DNA of 64,000 bases from Hondaea fermentalgiana (GCA_014084085.1 NPFB01000096.1:12841-76840), one strand, 5' to 3'; shown: positions 33,801 through 42,354, counted from the first letter of the stretch. Program-made: numbers and translations. The notes: generated by a model not told the origin, from the sequence alone.

Positions 33801-33997
33801 CGGCGCCGCATCACAATGGCGATTACCTCCATGCCAATGGAAACGGGGATGCAAACGGTTATGTCAAGGACATGGTGCGGCTTTGCCCACATTGTAAAAC
33901 GCCAACACTCAAGGAAGGCGGCTGCGATGCGATGGTATGCCCCGTGTGCACAAAGGAATGGAGTTGGGAAAAGGACGGCGAATCTGCGCGCGCATAG
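30854..33997 (+). CDS. PEX6: PEX6 peroxisomal AAA ATPase with RBR/RING2-like C-terminal zinc motif
   Basis: The product is 1047 residues from the ATG at 30854; the frame opens further upstream only through TTG. PEX6 pairs with PEX1 in the hexameric motor that extracts ubiquitylated PEX5 from the peroxisomal membrane. Seen: an N-terminal domain, a degenerate first AAA (GAKGTGK, K401, with no DE-type Walker B), and a canonical second AAA with GPPGTGKT (K702), FFDELDSLAP, VVSQLLTEIDGM, ATNRPD and LTGADLYALC-like FTGADFYALC. This asymmetry is typical of PEX6. After a low-complexity His/Asn/Gly linker (about 950-1005) comes CPHC(1011-1014)...GGC(1024)..VC(1029)PVC(1032)..EWSW, which resembles the RING2 domain of RBR ubiquitin ligases. 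I know of no such tail in ordinary PEX6. The frame is continuous, so the tail belongs to this gene unless the assembly is wrong. Confidence 0.93.
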   Translation: MLQASRVCVPGLGGQQQRQRDEHAWIEVKAKVAHAPLAKLDSRNDPLACVFVSIAVLRKLQVINQKWAEVATAGGKHSALARVVATRSLGGATSRDDDDAKLEGDAVVALNPIMAFNLGLRPGVSHTIRMRRRFFGGATNEQPPIAARVTIARVRSPASSGHAEYGPALREYFSVPRLVRKFDVLAIPIRDALTLEGCESGVDIDLDDDEIELSNEDAGEGGPGGENHGGPEAFEDYPSDFSVCVDSALDAQGRELPSPHSVVYFQVTELSATLEATDTESKTPAGAKGVRATRASEEGMLVDGVGGNTMLTQAGAVNSRVPDASQVLDFHFAEPARAGVRGAASGGDDAGDQLSLGAEGVEATTAQKELLKVLRVGTNPRLMRRLKRLSVMLHGAKGTGKRHMIAAAAAELGFHVYESSLTPLRGLPEDRAAKKLRHILHEATQVAPCIVHLRHLQALAPLAQGSEKPDDPEQVANVLKSFSQRNCLLVASTQSAEDVPTVIRGCFTHEVSIEAPDKDGRLAILEFLTDGKIRLASDVSLESLAVRTAGRTANELRALFANAACAVANQAASAAAASESAQTASLEEAWSSVMVGANGHALNGSNGNGRAMTEASVADEDVVELSQAVIDEALEALPSAAAMDIGAPKIPQVYWKDVGGLGHAKDEIMDMVQLPLQHPELFASGMRQRSGILLYGPPGTGKTLLAKAVATECNLNFISVKGPELLDMYIGESERKVRQVFETARSAKPCVLFFDELDSLAPQRGRGADSGGVMDRVVSQLLTEIDGMQGNADVFVIGATNRPDLLDQSLLRPGRFDRLIYLGISRDRDAQLKIVKALSRKFVLDQEVDLDALVDRCPFNFTGADFYALCSGAMANALQRRVREIQELIRQHPDSSLTARKYLATLSEDELQVTVKMTDYLESLQNTVASVSEDEIRHYESLRDKFSSAQQQDANRHQEEENHHAVNGGGKQGREAKHDEDPAAPHHNGDYLHANGNGDANGYVKDMVRLCPHCKTPTLKEGGCDAMVCPVCTKEWSWEKDGESARA

Positions 33998-34410
33998 GCC
34001 ACTGAGTTTCAATAAGTAAAGGACTTTTGTTCTTCTGGTATAGGCCTATCTATCATCATTATTTCGCTTCTCAAAGTTGTCAGTCCATCCTTATGTCTGC
34101 ATGCATCTTCTTTTCTCCTTTTTCCCGTGTAAGCCTATTCTTTTGGGGGTTGAGGAAGGGTGCGAGGCACGCACACATTTGGGACGTGCATTGAACAAAT
34201 GGGCAATTATGCGACGAACAGAGGAAGTCCACCCAAGTAAATTATGAGTCGATGTCGTCAGGATCCGTCTTGACGCCTCAGATTACTTTGATCAATGCTT
34301 TTCTTGTTGCTTTTCGGTAAACAGCGTTTGAGCGCAAATCGAATGGTCTCCTCCGTTTGAAAGTCGATTGAAGACGGCCATGAGCAAGCCGCTGTAAAGA
34401 CGCGCTGTCA
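33998..34410. other. 3'-3' intergenic spacer
   Basis: Convergent spacer between PEX6 and a small membrane-protein gene. AATAAG occurs just after the PEX6 stop. No gene is seen. Confidence 0.5.
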
Positions 34411-34845
34411 TCATGCAGTGGACGGAGCAGAAGCCTCGGCCTTTGCTTGCTCGTCGAGTTTCTCGCGCATCTTTGTAAGGTGTTCGGCCTCATGGCGGTA
34501 GTGCTTGCACTCGCCAAGGGCCGTCGAGTAGTCCAGCAGCGTCCCGGAGATTCCGCCAATGGCCCAGTACAACTGCGACTTGTAGCGGATAGAGAGCGGA
34601 AGACCGATGAGAAGTCCGCCCACGCAGAATTGCCAGTGGTCCAGAAGACACGTCCCATAGTGCAGGTTGGCGTCGTCGATGGCCTTATCGAGCTCCTCGC
34701 GCGTCTCAAAGTGAAACTTGCGCACTGGAAACGGCAACGGCGGCGCCGCGGGCACGGGCGCGGCGGCGCCTGGCTCCGCCGCCGGCCCGCCTGTCGCCGC
34801 TGCGTCCCCCGCCGCGGCGCCTTCCTGCTGCTGCTCCGTGCTCAT
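34411..34845 (-). CDS. Small two-helix glycine-rich membrane protein
   Basis: The 144-residue product starts at the only N-terminal ATG (34845). Residues 1-40 are Ala/Gly/Pro-rich. Two hydrophobic, glycine-containing segments follow: about 69-84 (CLLDHWQFCVGGLLIGLPLS) and about 90-107 (YWAIGGISGTLLDYSTAL). A charged C-terminal helix ends the protein. The C..D...G...G then W..GG..G..Y....C arrangement resembles small mitochondrial inner-membrane proteins such as MIC10 or COX20, but the match is by eye and weak. It lies between PEX6 and a transposon insertion; its promoter side is the GC-rich stretch ending in the left inverted repeat. Confidence 0.65.
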   Translation of the reverse strand: MSTEQQQEGAAAGDAAATGGPAAEPGAAAPVPAAPPLPFPVRKFHFETREELDKAIDDANLHYGTCLLDHWQFCVGGLLIGLPLSIRYKSQLYWAIGGISGTLLDYSTALGECKHYRHEAEHLTKMREKLDEQAKAEASAPSTA

Positions 34846-35433
34846 CGCGCGCGCCCGTATCCAGGTTTTCCTTTCCCACTCGCTTCAACTTGTGACAGAC
34901 AGCCAGACAGACAGACACACTGTGAGTGGGAAGAAGCAAGCAGCCAGCTCCAGCTCCGGCTCCAGCTCCAGCGATAGCTCGCCGGCCATCGAGCTAGCTG
35001 TAGCGCGAGGCTCTGGACGCTCACCTCCACGAGCCTTCTCTTCGCCAGGCAGGCCGCTCGAGCCTCGCCGTCGGGCCTGTCTCTGCGCCTGCGACGCCGC
35101 GCTCCTCCATCTCTCGCCTCGCGCCCGAGGTCCTCGACCCCCGCGAGTTCTGTTGCTGCCGCCGCTGCTGCCAGCCAGTTCGATGCAGCTGGCGGGCTGA
35201 TGGCCTCGATGGCGCGATTTCCGGGTTCGGGCCGTCCGTCTGTCGGCGCGTGGCCGCGCTGTCGGAGAAGATCTTGGCCGCGAGCTCGTGTCTGGTGCTG
35301 CTGCCGGGCAGGCAGAGAGAGGCGAGACGCACGCGGAGGGAAAAATCCCGCAAGTGGCGCAAACGCGGCCGGCAAGTGGCGCAAACGCGGCGGCACAGTG
35401 GCGCAAAGGGCCCGCAAGTGCGGCGCGGCGCCG
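34846..35433. other. GC-rich spacer left of the transposon
   Basis: GC-rich sequence with CAGACAGACAGACA near 34898-34916 and a CCAGCTCCGGCTCCAGCTCCAG repeat near 34950-34970. It holds the promoter of the small membrane protein gene. The overlapping open frames are compositionally driven and not supported as genes. Confidence 0.45.
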
Positions 35434-35486
35434 GCCACCTCTCAACACCCCGCTTCCCAGTGGATGACATGTGAAACCAGAATCAG
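35434..35486 (+). repeat. Left terminal inverted repeat (53 bp)
   Basis: Begins GCCACCTCTCAACACCCC and ends AACCAGAATCAG right at the N gap. It is identical to the reverse complement of 38265-38317 and may extend inward into the unsequenced gap. Confidence 0.92.
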
Positions 35487-35586
35487 NNNNNNNNNNNNNN
35501 NNNNNNNNNNNNNNNNNNNNNNNNNNNNNNNNNNNNNNNNNNNNNNNNNNNNNNNNNNNNNNNNNNNNNNNNNNNNNNNNNNNNNN
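35487..35586. other. Assembly gap (100 N)
   Basis: Exactly 100 N, the usual placeholder for a gap of unknown size. It begins directly at the inner edge of the left inverted repeat, suggesting that repeat collapse broke the assembly here. Confidence 0.98.
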
Positions 35587-35763
35587 AGGGAAAAATGGTA
35601 TTCAAGAGACGTTTTCCCGAGGATGAGAGGGTTAAATTTAATTTTTTAAAATAAAAAAATTAAAAATTAAAAAAATTAAAGAAAAGGACACATTCTCTCG
35701 GTGAGCAGGGGTTTGGCCTAGCCAAGAAAAGACAAAGTGTCGCAATCTAAATTCTTAGGCTAC

Positions 35764-37956
35764 TTAGTCGGCCATTGTGTAGTCGATGAAGCCATTCTTT
35801 TCGATAACCTTGATCAATGATTTATGCATGGACAACAATTCACCTTTGCTGCCTTTCTTTTCTCGAAAGAAATCGATACCCATTCGCACGATGCGCTCGA
35901 GCACGTTCAGTCGGTGCTGAGTTTTCTGGCCATGTGGGACATGCGCATTCAGGAGTCTGGCCTCGATCTTGGGATCATTGCGCTTGTGATTCGTCCATGT
36001 ACGTAGCATACGGTTGTAATTTTCGCACAAGTTCAACTGCGGCGAGTTGGGTGCGGAACGAAGAATATGGATTTCTCCTTTGCGCTTCCCATCGCAGGTG
36101 ATACCTTTCATGAAAGCCTCATAATTTGGCAGCGTCTTGAGCAAGTCATCGTTTTCCTTGAAATCCGACGTGGTGTGTTCTGGAGCGTTGTCCATGATGA
36201 TCCAAACTTTCATTCCTCTCAGGATCTCGATGTAGGGATCCTTTTGCAAAGTTGGTGCACTGCCTTCAAGAAGAGCACCAAGGAGGTTGTTCAGGAAACT
36301 GCGGAACTCTTGATGCCGATAGTTTGCCTTCCAGGCTGTTGTCTCCTGCTTATTTCTTTTGAGAACTGGCATTTTCTGCGCGGGAAAGAAATCGGCATGG
36401 AGAAGGCCATATTCATCATTGACCGCAAGGGCGCCTTGGCATCTATGCCCAAGACCACCTATGGGCGGTGTCTTTATTGTTGCGCGCTCGCCAACCTTTG
36501 CCCAGCCATGGCTTGGGTGGAGAGCTACGTAGAATGGAAGCTCGTCGACAAAGATGAGAAAGTTTTTGTCGCCACCTTTCAAGAGCCTTTCAAGCTTTTT
36601 CGCGAACGCCAATCGCTTCTCCATTGCAGCCTTCGTGTTGACTGATGACTTCTCCACCTTGACAGTTTTGTAGCTGTACACGATTCCATAGTGTGTCAGG
36701 TGGCGCCGTATTGTTTCCGTGCACATACTTCGCTTCTCAAATTCGGATTTCATCTCAGGAACCATCTTAAACAGATGCTCCATTCGAAGAGGCCCACCTC
36801 GTTTCAGTTCTCTCAGTTCAAGATGGGACTCCTCGTTCTTATGCATCCGTGCATGCTTGATGAAAAGCTTACGTGCAATCTCTCGGTTCACGACTCTTGC
36901 GAGTTCATCCATTGTATAGCTGGAGTTGCTGTGCAGCAGGTCGCAGACGAGCCTTTCATGCCAGGGTTTCCACTTATAGAACCTGGCACGAGTGCGATTG
37001 CTAACGCTGCGATGATCGGTGATGGCTACATCGCGACCGGCCACTTTGGCGCGATGGATGATGGCATAAGCTGTGGATGCCGGCATGTCAAACACCCTCT
37101 CCGCCAGTTCAATGGCATATTTACTCCCCATTTCGTAGTTTGCGTCGATTACTGCTCCCCTAATGTCCTGCGAGTAGCTGTTGTAGTGCGTGCTTTCGGC
37201 CACCCTCGGCACTTCAAGTCCTGTTTCGACTGACACTGTTGGAGCCTGGATTATAGGAGCCTCAAGGGTTTCTTGCTCGTCTTGCACAGGGAGATCCACT
37301 GAATCCACAACAGGAGCATCGTGCCCAAGCACATCTTGCTCGACGGCGGTCTTATAACTTTCGATTCCGTTGTCATCGTCACTTGAAAAGTTATATGCGC
37401 TGTCATCATCAGAATCCGAATCTGAATCGTAACGACTCAGCTTTGTATGATGCTTTGCCGGGGCAGATAGACTTCCAACATTGAATCCACCAATACGGTG
37501 CGCAGTGACGGCATCGCCAGATGCCGAAAGGGTTCTCGAATCTAAGTCCTCGCTCAGGGCTTGTGAGAGATCGCGCTTCCGGCTTTTTTCGACAGAGGCA
37601 TCGGCAACTCGAGAATCTGGGATGTCTTCCGCAAGGGTGGCAGAAGTGAAAGGCACTACGCGCTGCGATGCTGCAACGTCCCAGCTATCTTGGTCGCTCC
37701 TTTTGCACCCGTCGCAGTCTTGAGACGAATTCGAAGACGCCATCGCGGTGGTACGCATGCCAGCGTCGAAATTGGTGCTTGCACAAGTCAATGACGCTGG
37801 TGGGGCTTCAACAACAGACGCTGGCGCTGCCAACGTTGACTTTGACGTTCTAATGGCTGTGCTAGGCGGTGGCAAGCCACTCGTGGAGTGGTTAGCCTCG
37901 GCCTTGTCAGGTCTTCGCGCCTCGCCATGGTCGGCAAGTGTCATCCTCGACGCCAT
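35764..37956 (-). CDS. IS630/Tc1/mariner-type DDE transposase
   Basis: The 730-residue product has a long disordered, Ser/Asp-rich N-terminus (about 1-240), a helix-turn-helix-like region (about 260-345, then a Trp-rich KWKPWHERLVCDLL and a second helical region), and a DDE catalytic core. Catalytic candidates are D in FLIFVDELPF (about 467), D in IIMDNAPEHT (about 587) and E in SPQLNLCENYNRM (about 643). These are the hallmark boxes of the DDE_3/Tc1-mariner superfamily. Fifty-five residues separate the second D from the E, against about 34-41 in most Tc1/mariner groups, because of an insertion. The frame is intact, with no premature stop, so the copy may be recently active. It lies on the minus strand between the inverted repeats. 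The start is the first ATG of the frame; a later Met is possible given the disordered N-terminus. Confidence 0.85.
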   Translation of the reverse strand: MASRMTLADHGEARRPDKAEANHSTSGLPPPSTAIRTSKSTLAAPASVVEAPPASLTCASTNFDAGMRTTAMASSNSSQDCDGCKRSDQDSWDVAASQRVVPFTSATLAEDIPDSRVADASVEKSRKRDLSQALSEDLDSRTLSASGDAVTAHRIGGFNVGSLSAPAKHHTKLSRYDSDSDSDDDSAYNFSSDDDNGIESYKTAVEQDVLGHDAPVVDSVDLPVQDEQETLEAPIIQAPTVSVETGLEVPRVAESTHYNSYSQDIRGAVIDANYEMGSKYAIELAERVFDMPASTAYAIIHRAKVAGRDVAITDHRSVSNRTRARFYKWKPWHERLVCDLLHSNSSYTMDELARVVNREIARKLFIKHARMHKNEESHLELRELKRGGPLRMEHLFKMVPEMKSEFEKRSMCTETIRRHLTHYGIVYSYKTVKVEKSSVNTKAAMEKRLAFAKKLERLLKGGDKNFLIFVDELPFYVALHPSHGWAKVGERATIKTPPIGGLGHRCQGALAVNDEYGLLHADFFPAQKMPVLKRNKQETTAWKANYRHQEFRSFLNNLLGALLEGSAPTLQKDPYIEILRGMKVWIIMDNAPEHTTSDFKENDDLLKTLPNYEAFMKGITCDGKRKGEIHILRSAPNSPQLNLCENYNRMLRTWTNHKRNDPKIEARLLNAHVPHGQKTQHRLNVLERIVRMGIDFFREKKGSKGELLSMHKSLIKVIEKNGFIDYTMAD

Positions 37957-38264
37957 GCCTGCTGGTCAGCAGCCAGCTTCGATCCCTTTCGCCCACTGCC
38001 AACAACGCAGGCACGGTTGCTGGCTGGCTGGTGGAACGCCAGAACACAATCGCAAGACGCGCGCGATGTCTTTTGCAGCCAGCCGGCAGCAGCGCCGCTG
38101 GCGATGGCCTGCCGTCGCTGTCAATGTGTTGCCTGCCGCTGCCCCTGGTGGAGGGAAAATCTTTGGGGACGCTCGCGAGAACAAAGGGCGGATTTCGTAA
38201 TCATCCTAGAATGTTGACCGGAGAAATAAGCTAGTTCGGGAAAATTACAAGAAGAGGCCTAACC

Positions 38265-38317
38265 CTGATTCTGGTTTCACATGTCATCCACTGGGAAGCG
38301 GGGTGTTGAGAGGTGGC
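38265..38317 (-). repeat. Right terminal inverted repeat (53 bp)
   Basis: Begins CTGATTCTGGTTTCACATG and ends GAGAGGTGGC; exact reverse complement of the left repeat. Beyond it the sequence changes to the GC-rich flank. Confidence 0.92.
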
Positions 38318-38834
38318 TGATTGACAGAGGGCGCAGGAGCGATTGAGCGATCGATCGTCTCGAGAACAGTGCGCCATCGTGACTGTCGCGCCGTCCCAGC
38401 CCGCGCCGGCGCCGCGCCGCGCGCTGAGCCGCGAAAGCCGCGCCGTCGACCCTCGCGCGCCGAGTGTCCGTGCCCGCGCGCTCGCCGAGCGCCCGCGCCC
38501 CTCCCTCCCTCGCGCTCGCCGAGCGCCTCACCCGCGCGGGGTGGCGGCCGCGACGCTGCGCTGTGCCATTCATCCATCCATCCATCCATCCATCGACCCA
38601 TCCACGCGACGCTGCGCTCGCTGCGCTCGCTGCGCTCGCTGCGCTGCGCGGCGCTGCGTTACGCTACGCGACACGACGCTGCGCCACGCTGCGACCGCGA
38701 GCTGATCAGCTCTACGCTGCGCGGCGGGGCCCGCCTGCGAGCCTTTCCTGGTTTCTCTCTTTCGTCCTTTCTGACGCGACGCGCGTCAAGGACGTGGACG
38801 AGGCTTGTGAAGGGAGAGAACAAGAGAAGAGAGA
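38318..38834. promoter_or_regulatory. GC-rich 5' flank with microsatellites
   Basis: Upstream region of the 38835 gene. It includes a CATC tetranucleotide run at about 38571-38594 and a GCTGCGCTC nonamer repeated four times at about 38611-38649. No other gene is supported. The transposon ends 517 bases upstream of the start codon and so may have displaced upstream regulatory DNA. Confidence 0.5.
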
Positions 38835-40991
38835 ATGAGCGCGAACGCGAAGCGAGCAGGGTCCGTGGCCAGCGGGGACGACCCCAAGGCGAAACGGCTG
38901 AAAAAGGAGGTCAAGCCCGGTCAGGGCTTCGACACGCGATGGAAATTCAAGATCGAGCCGCAGCCGCCCAAATTTCCCTTCATGGGCGAGTACTTTGACC
39001 TGAACATTTACCTCGTGGATACAGACGGAAAACTCATGGTCGACTACGAAGTGCCCATCACACTCGAGCTCTTCGTAGAGGGCGAGTCCATTCCCGTGCA
39101 AAACACCATCTCTTCGTCACCGTGCATCGAGATCGACCCCTCCACGCCGCCGCTCATCGAGCGAGGCAAGGGCTGCGCCGCGTTGCGCGTAAAGGTGCTC
39201 GAGCTCTCGCGCACGCGCGGGAACCGCAAGTTCTGCTTCATGGTCAAACGCCGCGCAGGCCCGCGCGGCAATCTGCCCCGCGAAGTCAGCCCCGTCATGA
39301 CGCGAGCCATGCTCGTGGTCAATGCCCACATTGTCGTCACAAACGAAATGCCCAAGGTGTGGTACAAGGACCAAGGCGGACGCGACAAGTGTATTGATAT
39401 AGACCTCGAACTTGTCGGCCCCCACGGCATCGTCACGGGCCAGGAGGTGCCCTTGAAATGTGTTCTTCTCTACGAGGACTTCAAACAGGTCCTGCACCAG
39501 GATATTCTGCAGCCTAGTCCCACCACCGTGCTCAAGATCGGCACCTCGGGGAAAACGCGCGTCCGCTTGCGCATCGAGGACGTTTCAAAAAACCACCAGA
39601 GCAAGAACTTTCGCATCCGCATCGAGCCAGACACTTCAAACAGCCCCGTGCACTTTGACAAGTCCCCGGATGTCACTGGACCCGTCCTCGTGCGCAGCAA
39701 GCTCAATCGCCGCCAGAAACAGAAAATGATGGAACAGCAAAAGGAAATGGCGGACATGAGCGCCGCCGATGTGGCTGCTGCAAAACTGGTGCTTCCAAAC
39801 GGCAAGGATGGCGTCCAGGACCTGTCCACCTTTAGTCCCCACCTCGCATCGGCCATTTGGTGCGAGCACGCAAGGGATGCCCTCGCTGGCCTGCAGGCCG
39901 TTGCCGCCCGCCTTGTTCATCAGTACGACTCTACGATCCGCCCGCAGGTTCGCGAGGTCCTCGCCAACCGCAAGGCCGATGGTATCTTTTCGCTCGACTC
40001 CATTGGGGGCCACGGTGACGACGCGCACTTGCGGCAGGATTCCAACGGCGCCAACAGCGACGCCCTCACCTCGGATTCAAACGACCCAGGCCCTTCAAGA
40101 CTTCAGCCGACGACCTCGTCAGGATCCATGCTTCCTTCCACGCGTAGCATGAACGACCAACTTGGCATGCAGCCTTTTGGGGGTGCAGCCGCCACTGCAG
40201 GCTCGCTCAATCCTGGTCAAAGTATCTCCGGGGGCGCACCCGGTGGTGGCGTTCCAGGCCAGCCGGGTGGGCCCGGCATGGCGCAGCAGAGCAACAACAC
40301 GCTCGACCGCGGCATCTCCACATTCTCGATGGCCGGCGTGGAGGACTTTATGCGTGGTACCAGCGCTCTCGTGCGTGGGCTCTCGCTCACCATCGGGGGT
40401 GGCGGGAACGGCGGCGGTGGCAACGGCGGCTACGGCCAGGCTCCCAGCGATCTTCCGCGTGAAATTTCCACGCTCTCCTTTCCGGGCGAGAGCTTCGGGG
40501 CAAACTCCCCTCGCTACCCGCCAGTGTCTACATCGCAGGGTCACCAGCTCGGCGTCTATGGATCGAATCCGTCGTCTATCCACTCCAACAACCCGCGCGG
40601 TCCAGGGGGTCCAGGCATGTCGCAGCAGGGTATGGCTGGTGTTCCCGCCGAGCCCATCAGCATGCGAACGCGCAGGCAAAGGAGTCGGGGTTCCACTGGA
40701 GTGGCCTGGATCTGGCGCGAGGTTTGCGCTGGCAAGGACGGCAACGTCAAGGGTCTCCCCGCGCTTGACAAGAATAAGCGCCTAGTTGGTTTTTACTTTA
40801 AGCTCACTGATACGGACGTCGGCTTTCGAGACGTTGGCAACGCTGGGCTCTCAAATCGTGACATTTCGGCCATTGAGGCTCACTTTGCGGGCATTGATCA
40901 GTCCCGAACACCGGCCATTGCAGAAGTTGCTAGCACGGAGGACGGCTATGACATTGCCAAAGCCTTTTTTCAAACTTCCTTTCCCGCTTGA
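38835..40991 (+). CDS. Unrecognised beta-rich nuclear-type protein with Gly-rich linker
   Basis: The 718-residue product starts at an ATG that begins a basic patch (PKAKRLKKEVK, about 17-27) resembling a nuclear localisation signal. Residues about 30-300 are predicted by eye to be beta-rich, with alternating hydrophobics and a pattern near 265-295 (KNFRIRIEPD ... GPVLVRSKLNRRQK) reminiscent of the end of Ig/Rel-like folds in transcription regulators. A helical stretch follows (about 295-400). The middle is Gly/Ser/Pro-rich and low-complexity (about 415-620), including a GGGGNGGGGNGG tract. The C-terminal 90 residues are conserved-looking (VAWIWREVCAGKDG ... FFQTSF). I cannot name a family; a DNA- or RNA-associated role is a guess. 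No signal peptide or membrane segment is seen. Confidence 0.75.
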   Translation: MSANAKRAGSVASGDDPKAKRLKKEVKPGQGFDTRWKFKIEPQPPKFPFMGEYFDLNIYLVDTDGKLMVDYEVPITLELFVEGESIPVQNTISSSPCIEIDPSTPPLIERGKGCAALRVKVLELSRTRGNRKFCFMVKRRAGPRGNLPREVSPVMTRAMLVVNAHIVVTNEMPKVWYKDQGGRDKCIDIDLELVGPHGIVTGQEVPLKCVLLYEDFKQVLHQDILQPSPTTVLKIGTSGKTRVRLRIEDVSKNHQSKNFRIRIEPDTSNSPVHFDKSPDVTGPVLVRSKLNRRQKQKMMEQQKEMADMSAADVAAAKLVLPNGKDGVQDLSTFSPHLASAIWCEHARDALAGLQAVAARLVHQYDSTIRPQVREVLANRKADGIFSLDSIGGHGDDAHLRQDSNGANSDALTSDSNDPGPSRLQPTTSSGSMLPSTRSMNDQLGMQPFGGAAATAGSLNPGQSISGGAPGGGVPGQPGGPGMAQQSNNTLDRGISTFSMAGVEDFMRGTSALVRGLSLTIGGGGNGGGGNGGYGQAPSDLPREISTLSFPGESFGANSPRYPPVSTSQGHQLGVYGSNPSSIHSNNPRGPGGPGMSQQGMAGVPAEPISMRTRRQRSRGSTGVAWIWREVCAGKDGNVKGLPALDKNKRLVGFYFKLTDTDVGFRDVGNAGLSNRDISAIEAHFAGIDQSRTPAIAEVASTEDGYDIAKAFFQTSFPA

Positions 40992-41562
40992 GTGACTTCT
41001 CACCATGCATTTATCCTCTTCTTTACGGATCGATCGTTTCGCTTCGGCGTGAACCTTACTACTCCGTCCACTACATTTCCTTTTCAAAGTCACACTCACG
41101 TTTGTTATTACAAATGCATGAGTCGAACTGCAGGGCACATACCAATGGAAGACTTCTTGGCAGCCACAGGCAACCCACAAGAGAGACAGAGAGAAAGAAA
41201 CAGTCGCCACTCTTTTCTCTTTCATTGCCAAGCATGAGGAAAGCTGTCTGCCACAACCCCATGGACCTACTAATAATATCCCTGATCGATCTAAAACCTA
41301 ACCTAACCTTGCGTCGTTTGCAGCTCTGGCGAATCTCGTCATCCTCTACATCTTCTACGATACCTAGGTATCCTGTTCAATCGCAATTTCGCACCTTTTC
41401 GTGCAGGCCAAAGCGACGAAACGCAGCTGCCATGGCACGTGCTCAAACCGTTTCACTCTTTGGGGACACGCTTCAAGCATCCCACCGTCACACACCCAGT
41501 GCCTCTGGCCTGCCTGCCTGCCTGCCTGCCTGCCTGGGTAAAAACGGCTTGGGACTCGGACG
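40992..41562. other. Intergenic with CCTG microsatellite
   Basis: Spacer between two plus-strand genes. It includes AACCTAACCTAACC near 41297 (too short to be telomeric) and a CCTG tetranucleotide run of about seven copies at 41509-41536, just before the next start codon. No gene is seen. Confidence 0.5.
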
Positions 41563-42354
41563 ATGACGGACGAGCGGGGTGAGCGGGACGAGCGGGCGTC
41601 CTCCGTTGTGACAGAGAGCAGTGGCGCGCTCGCGGATGGGCCGCGCGCGCTGCGTGAGCTCGAGACCCTTGCAGATGCTCTGGCTGTCAAGGCCGGCGAG
41701 CAGGTTCTGCTCGCAAGCCAGGAGCGCGAGGCCTCGCAAGCACGAGGCGAGAGCGCGCTTCTTGCTCGCGTGAACGGCCTCGAGGCCCAAGTTCGCGCTC
41801 TGAGGCACGAACGTGACGCCTTGCTTGCATCCTCTGGAGCGCGTATGAGCGAGGCGCTCGCGATCGAGAGAGACGCCATTGAGACTGCGATTGCGGCATC
41901 GAAACGTGCCCAACGCTTGCACGATGAACTTGCCCAAGAGCGTCTCGAAAGCTCTCGACTGGACGAAGCCCTCGCTAGCGTTCAAGAGACTCTCGAGCAC
42001 GAACAATCGACACGTGACCTCGAGACAACGCGAGGACTTGATGTTCAGATGGAGCTTGCACAACGTCTTGAGCGCGAAACAGCCCTCCGACGCGAGCGTG
42101 ACGAGAGTTTGGCAAAAGTCTCTGCCGCGTTGCAGCGGGAACAACGGCTGCATAAAAAGGCAAAGGAAAAGATCAAGACACACGAGATGCGCTTGGCTCA
42201 GCTCGATAACGTGAACTTGGAGAACGCCACGCTAAAGGAAAACCTTGAGGAAATGCGTCGACTTCTTCGCGCGGTCTCAAAGCAGAAACCACTCTTTGAT
42301 CGGATCCATCGACTCGAGCGCAAGCATGGTTCAGCTCAGCGTACCCTCGTATGA
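41563..42354 (+). CDS. Coiled-coil protein, 263 aa
   Basis: From about residue 25 onward the sequence is almost entirely heptad-like, rich in Glu, Arg, Ala and Leu (for example LRHERDALLASSG, LERETALRRERDESL), ending with a short basic tail. There is no globular domain, signal peptide or Cys/His motif. A structural, cytoskeletal or centrosome/cilium role is possible given neighbours, but nothing in the sequence fixes it. The ATG is the first in frame and lies 26 bases after the CCTG repeat. Confidence 0.7.
   Translation: MTDERGERDERASSVVTESSGALADGPRALRELETLADALAVKAGEQVLLASQEREASQARGESALLARVNGLEAQVRALRHERDALLASSGARMSEALAIERDAIETAIAASKRAQRLHDELAQERLESSRLDEALASVQETLEHEQSTRDLETTRGLDVQMELAQRLERETALRRERDESLAKVSAALQREQRLHKKAKEKIKTHEMRLAQLDNVNLENATLKENLEEMRRLLRAVSKQKPLFDRIHRLERKHGSAQRTLV

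Larger units (their letters stand above)
35434..38317. mobile_element. DNA transposon with 53 bp inverted repeats and DDE transposase
   Basis: A 53-base sequence at 35434-35486 is the exact reverse complement of 38265-38317; these flank a single transposase gene. The interior is less GC-rich than the flanks, with an A/T-rich block near 35640-35680. No TA duplication abuts the repeats; if CACCTC is the true end, GC flanks both sides, but this could be part of the repeat. A 100-N gap sits immediately inside the left repeat, so the element's true length is unknown. It lies in the spacer between two divergently oriented genes. Confidence 0.85.

Noticed and set aside
34411..34845. Assignment of the small membrane protein as MIC10 or COX20
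   Set aside because: Two glycine-containing helices fit the topology of both, but the key motifs do not align convincingly; left unnamed.
35200..35649. 149-codon plus-strand frame spanning the N gap
   Set aside because: It is translated through unknown bases and through the inverted repeat; not a real gene.
41293..41312. Telomere-like AACCTAACCTAACC
   Set aside because: Only about three imperfect copies in the middle of a gene-dense region; not a telomere or clear interstitial array.
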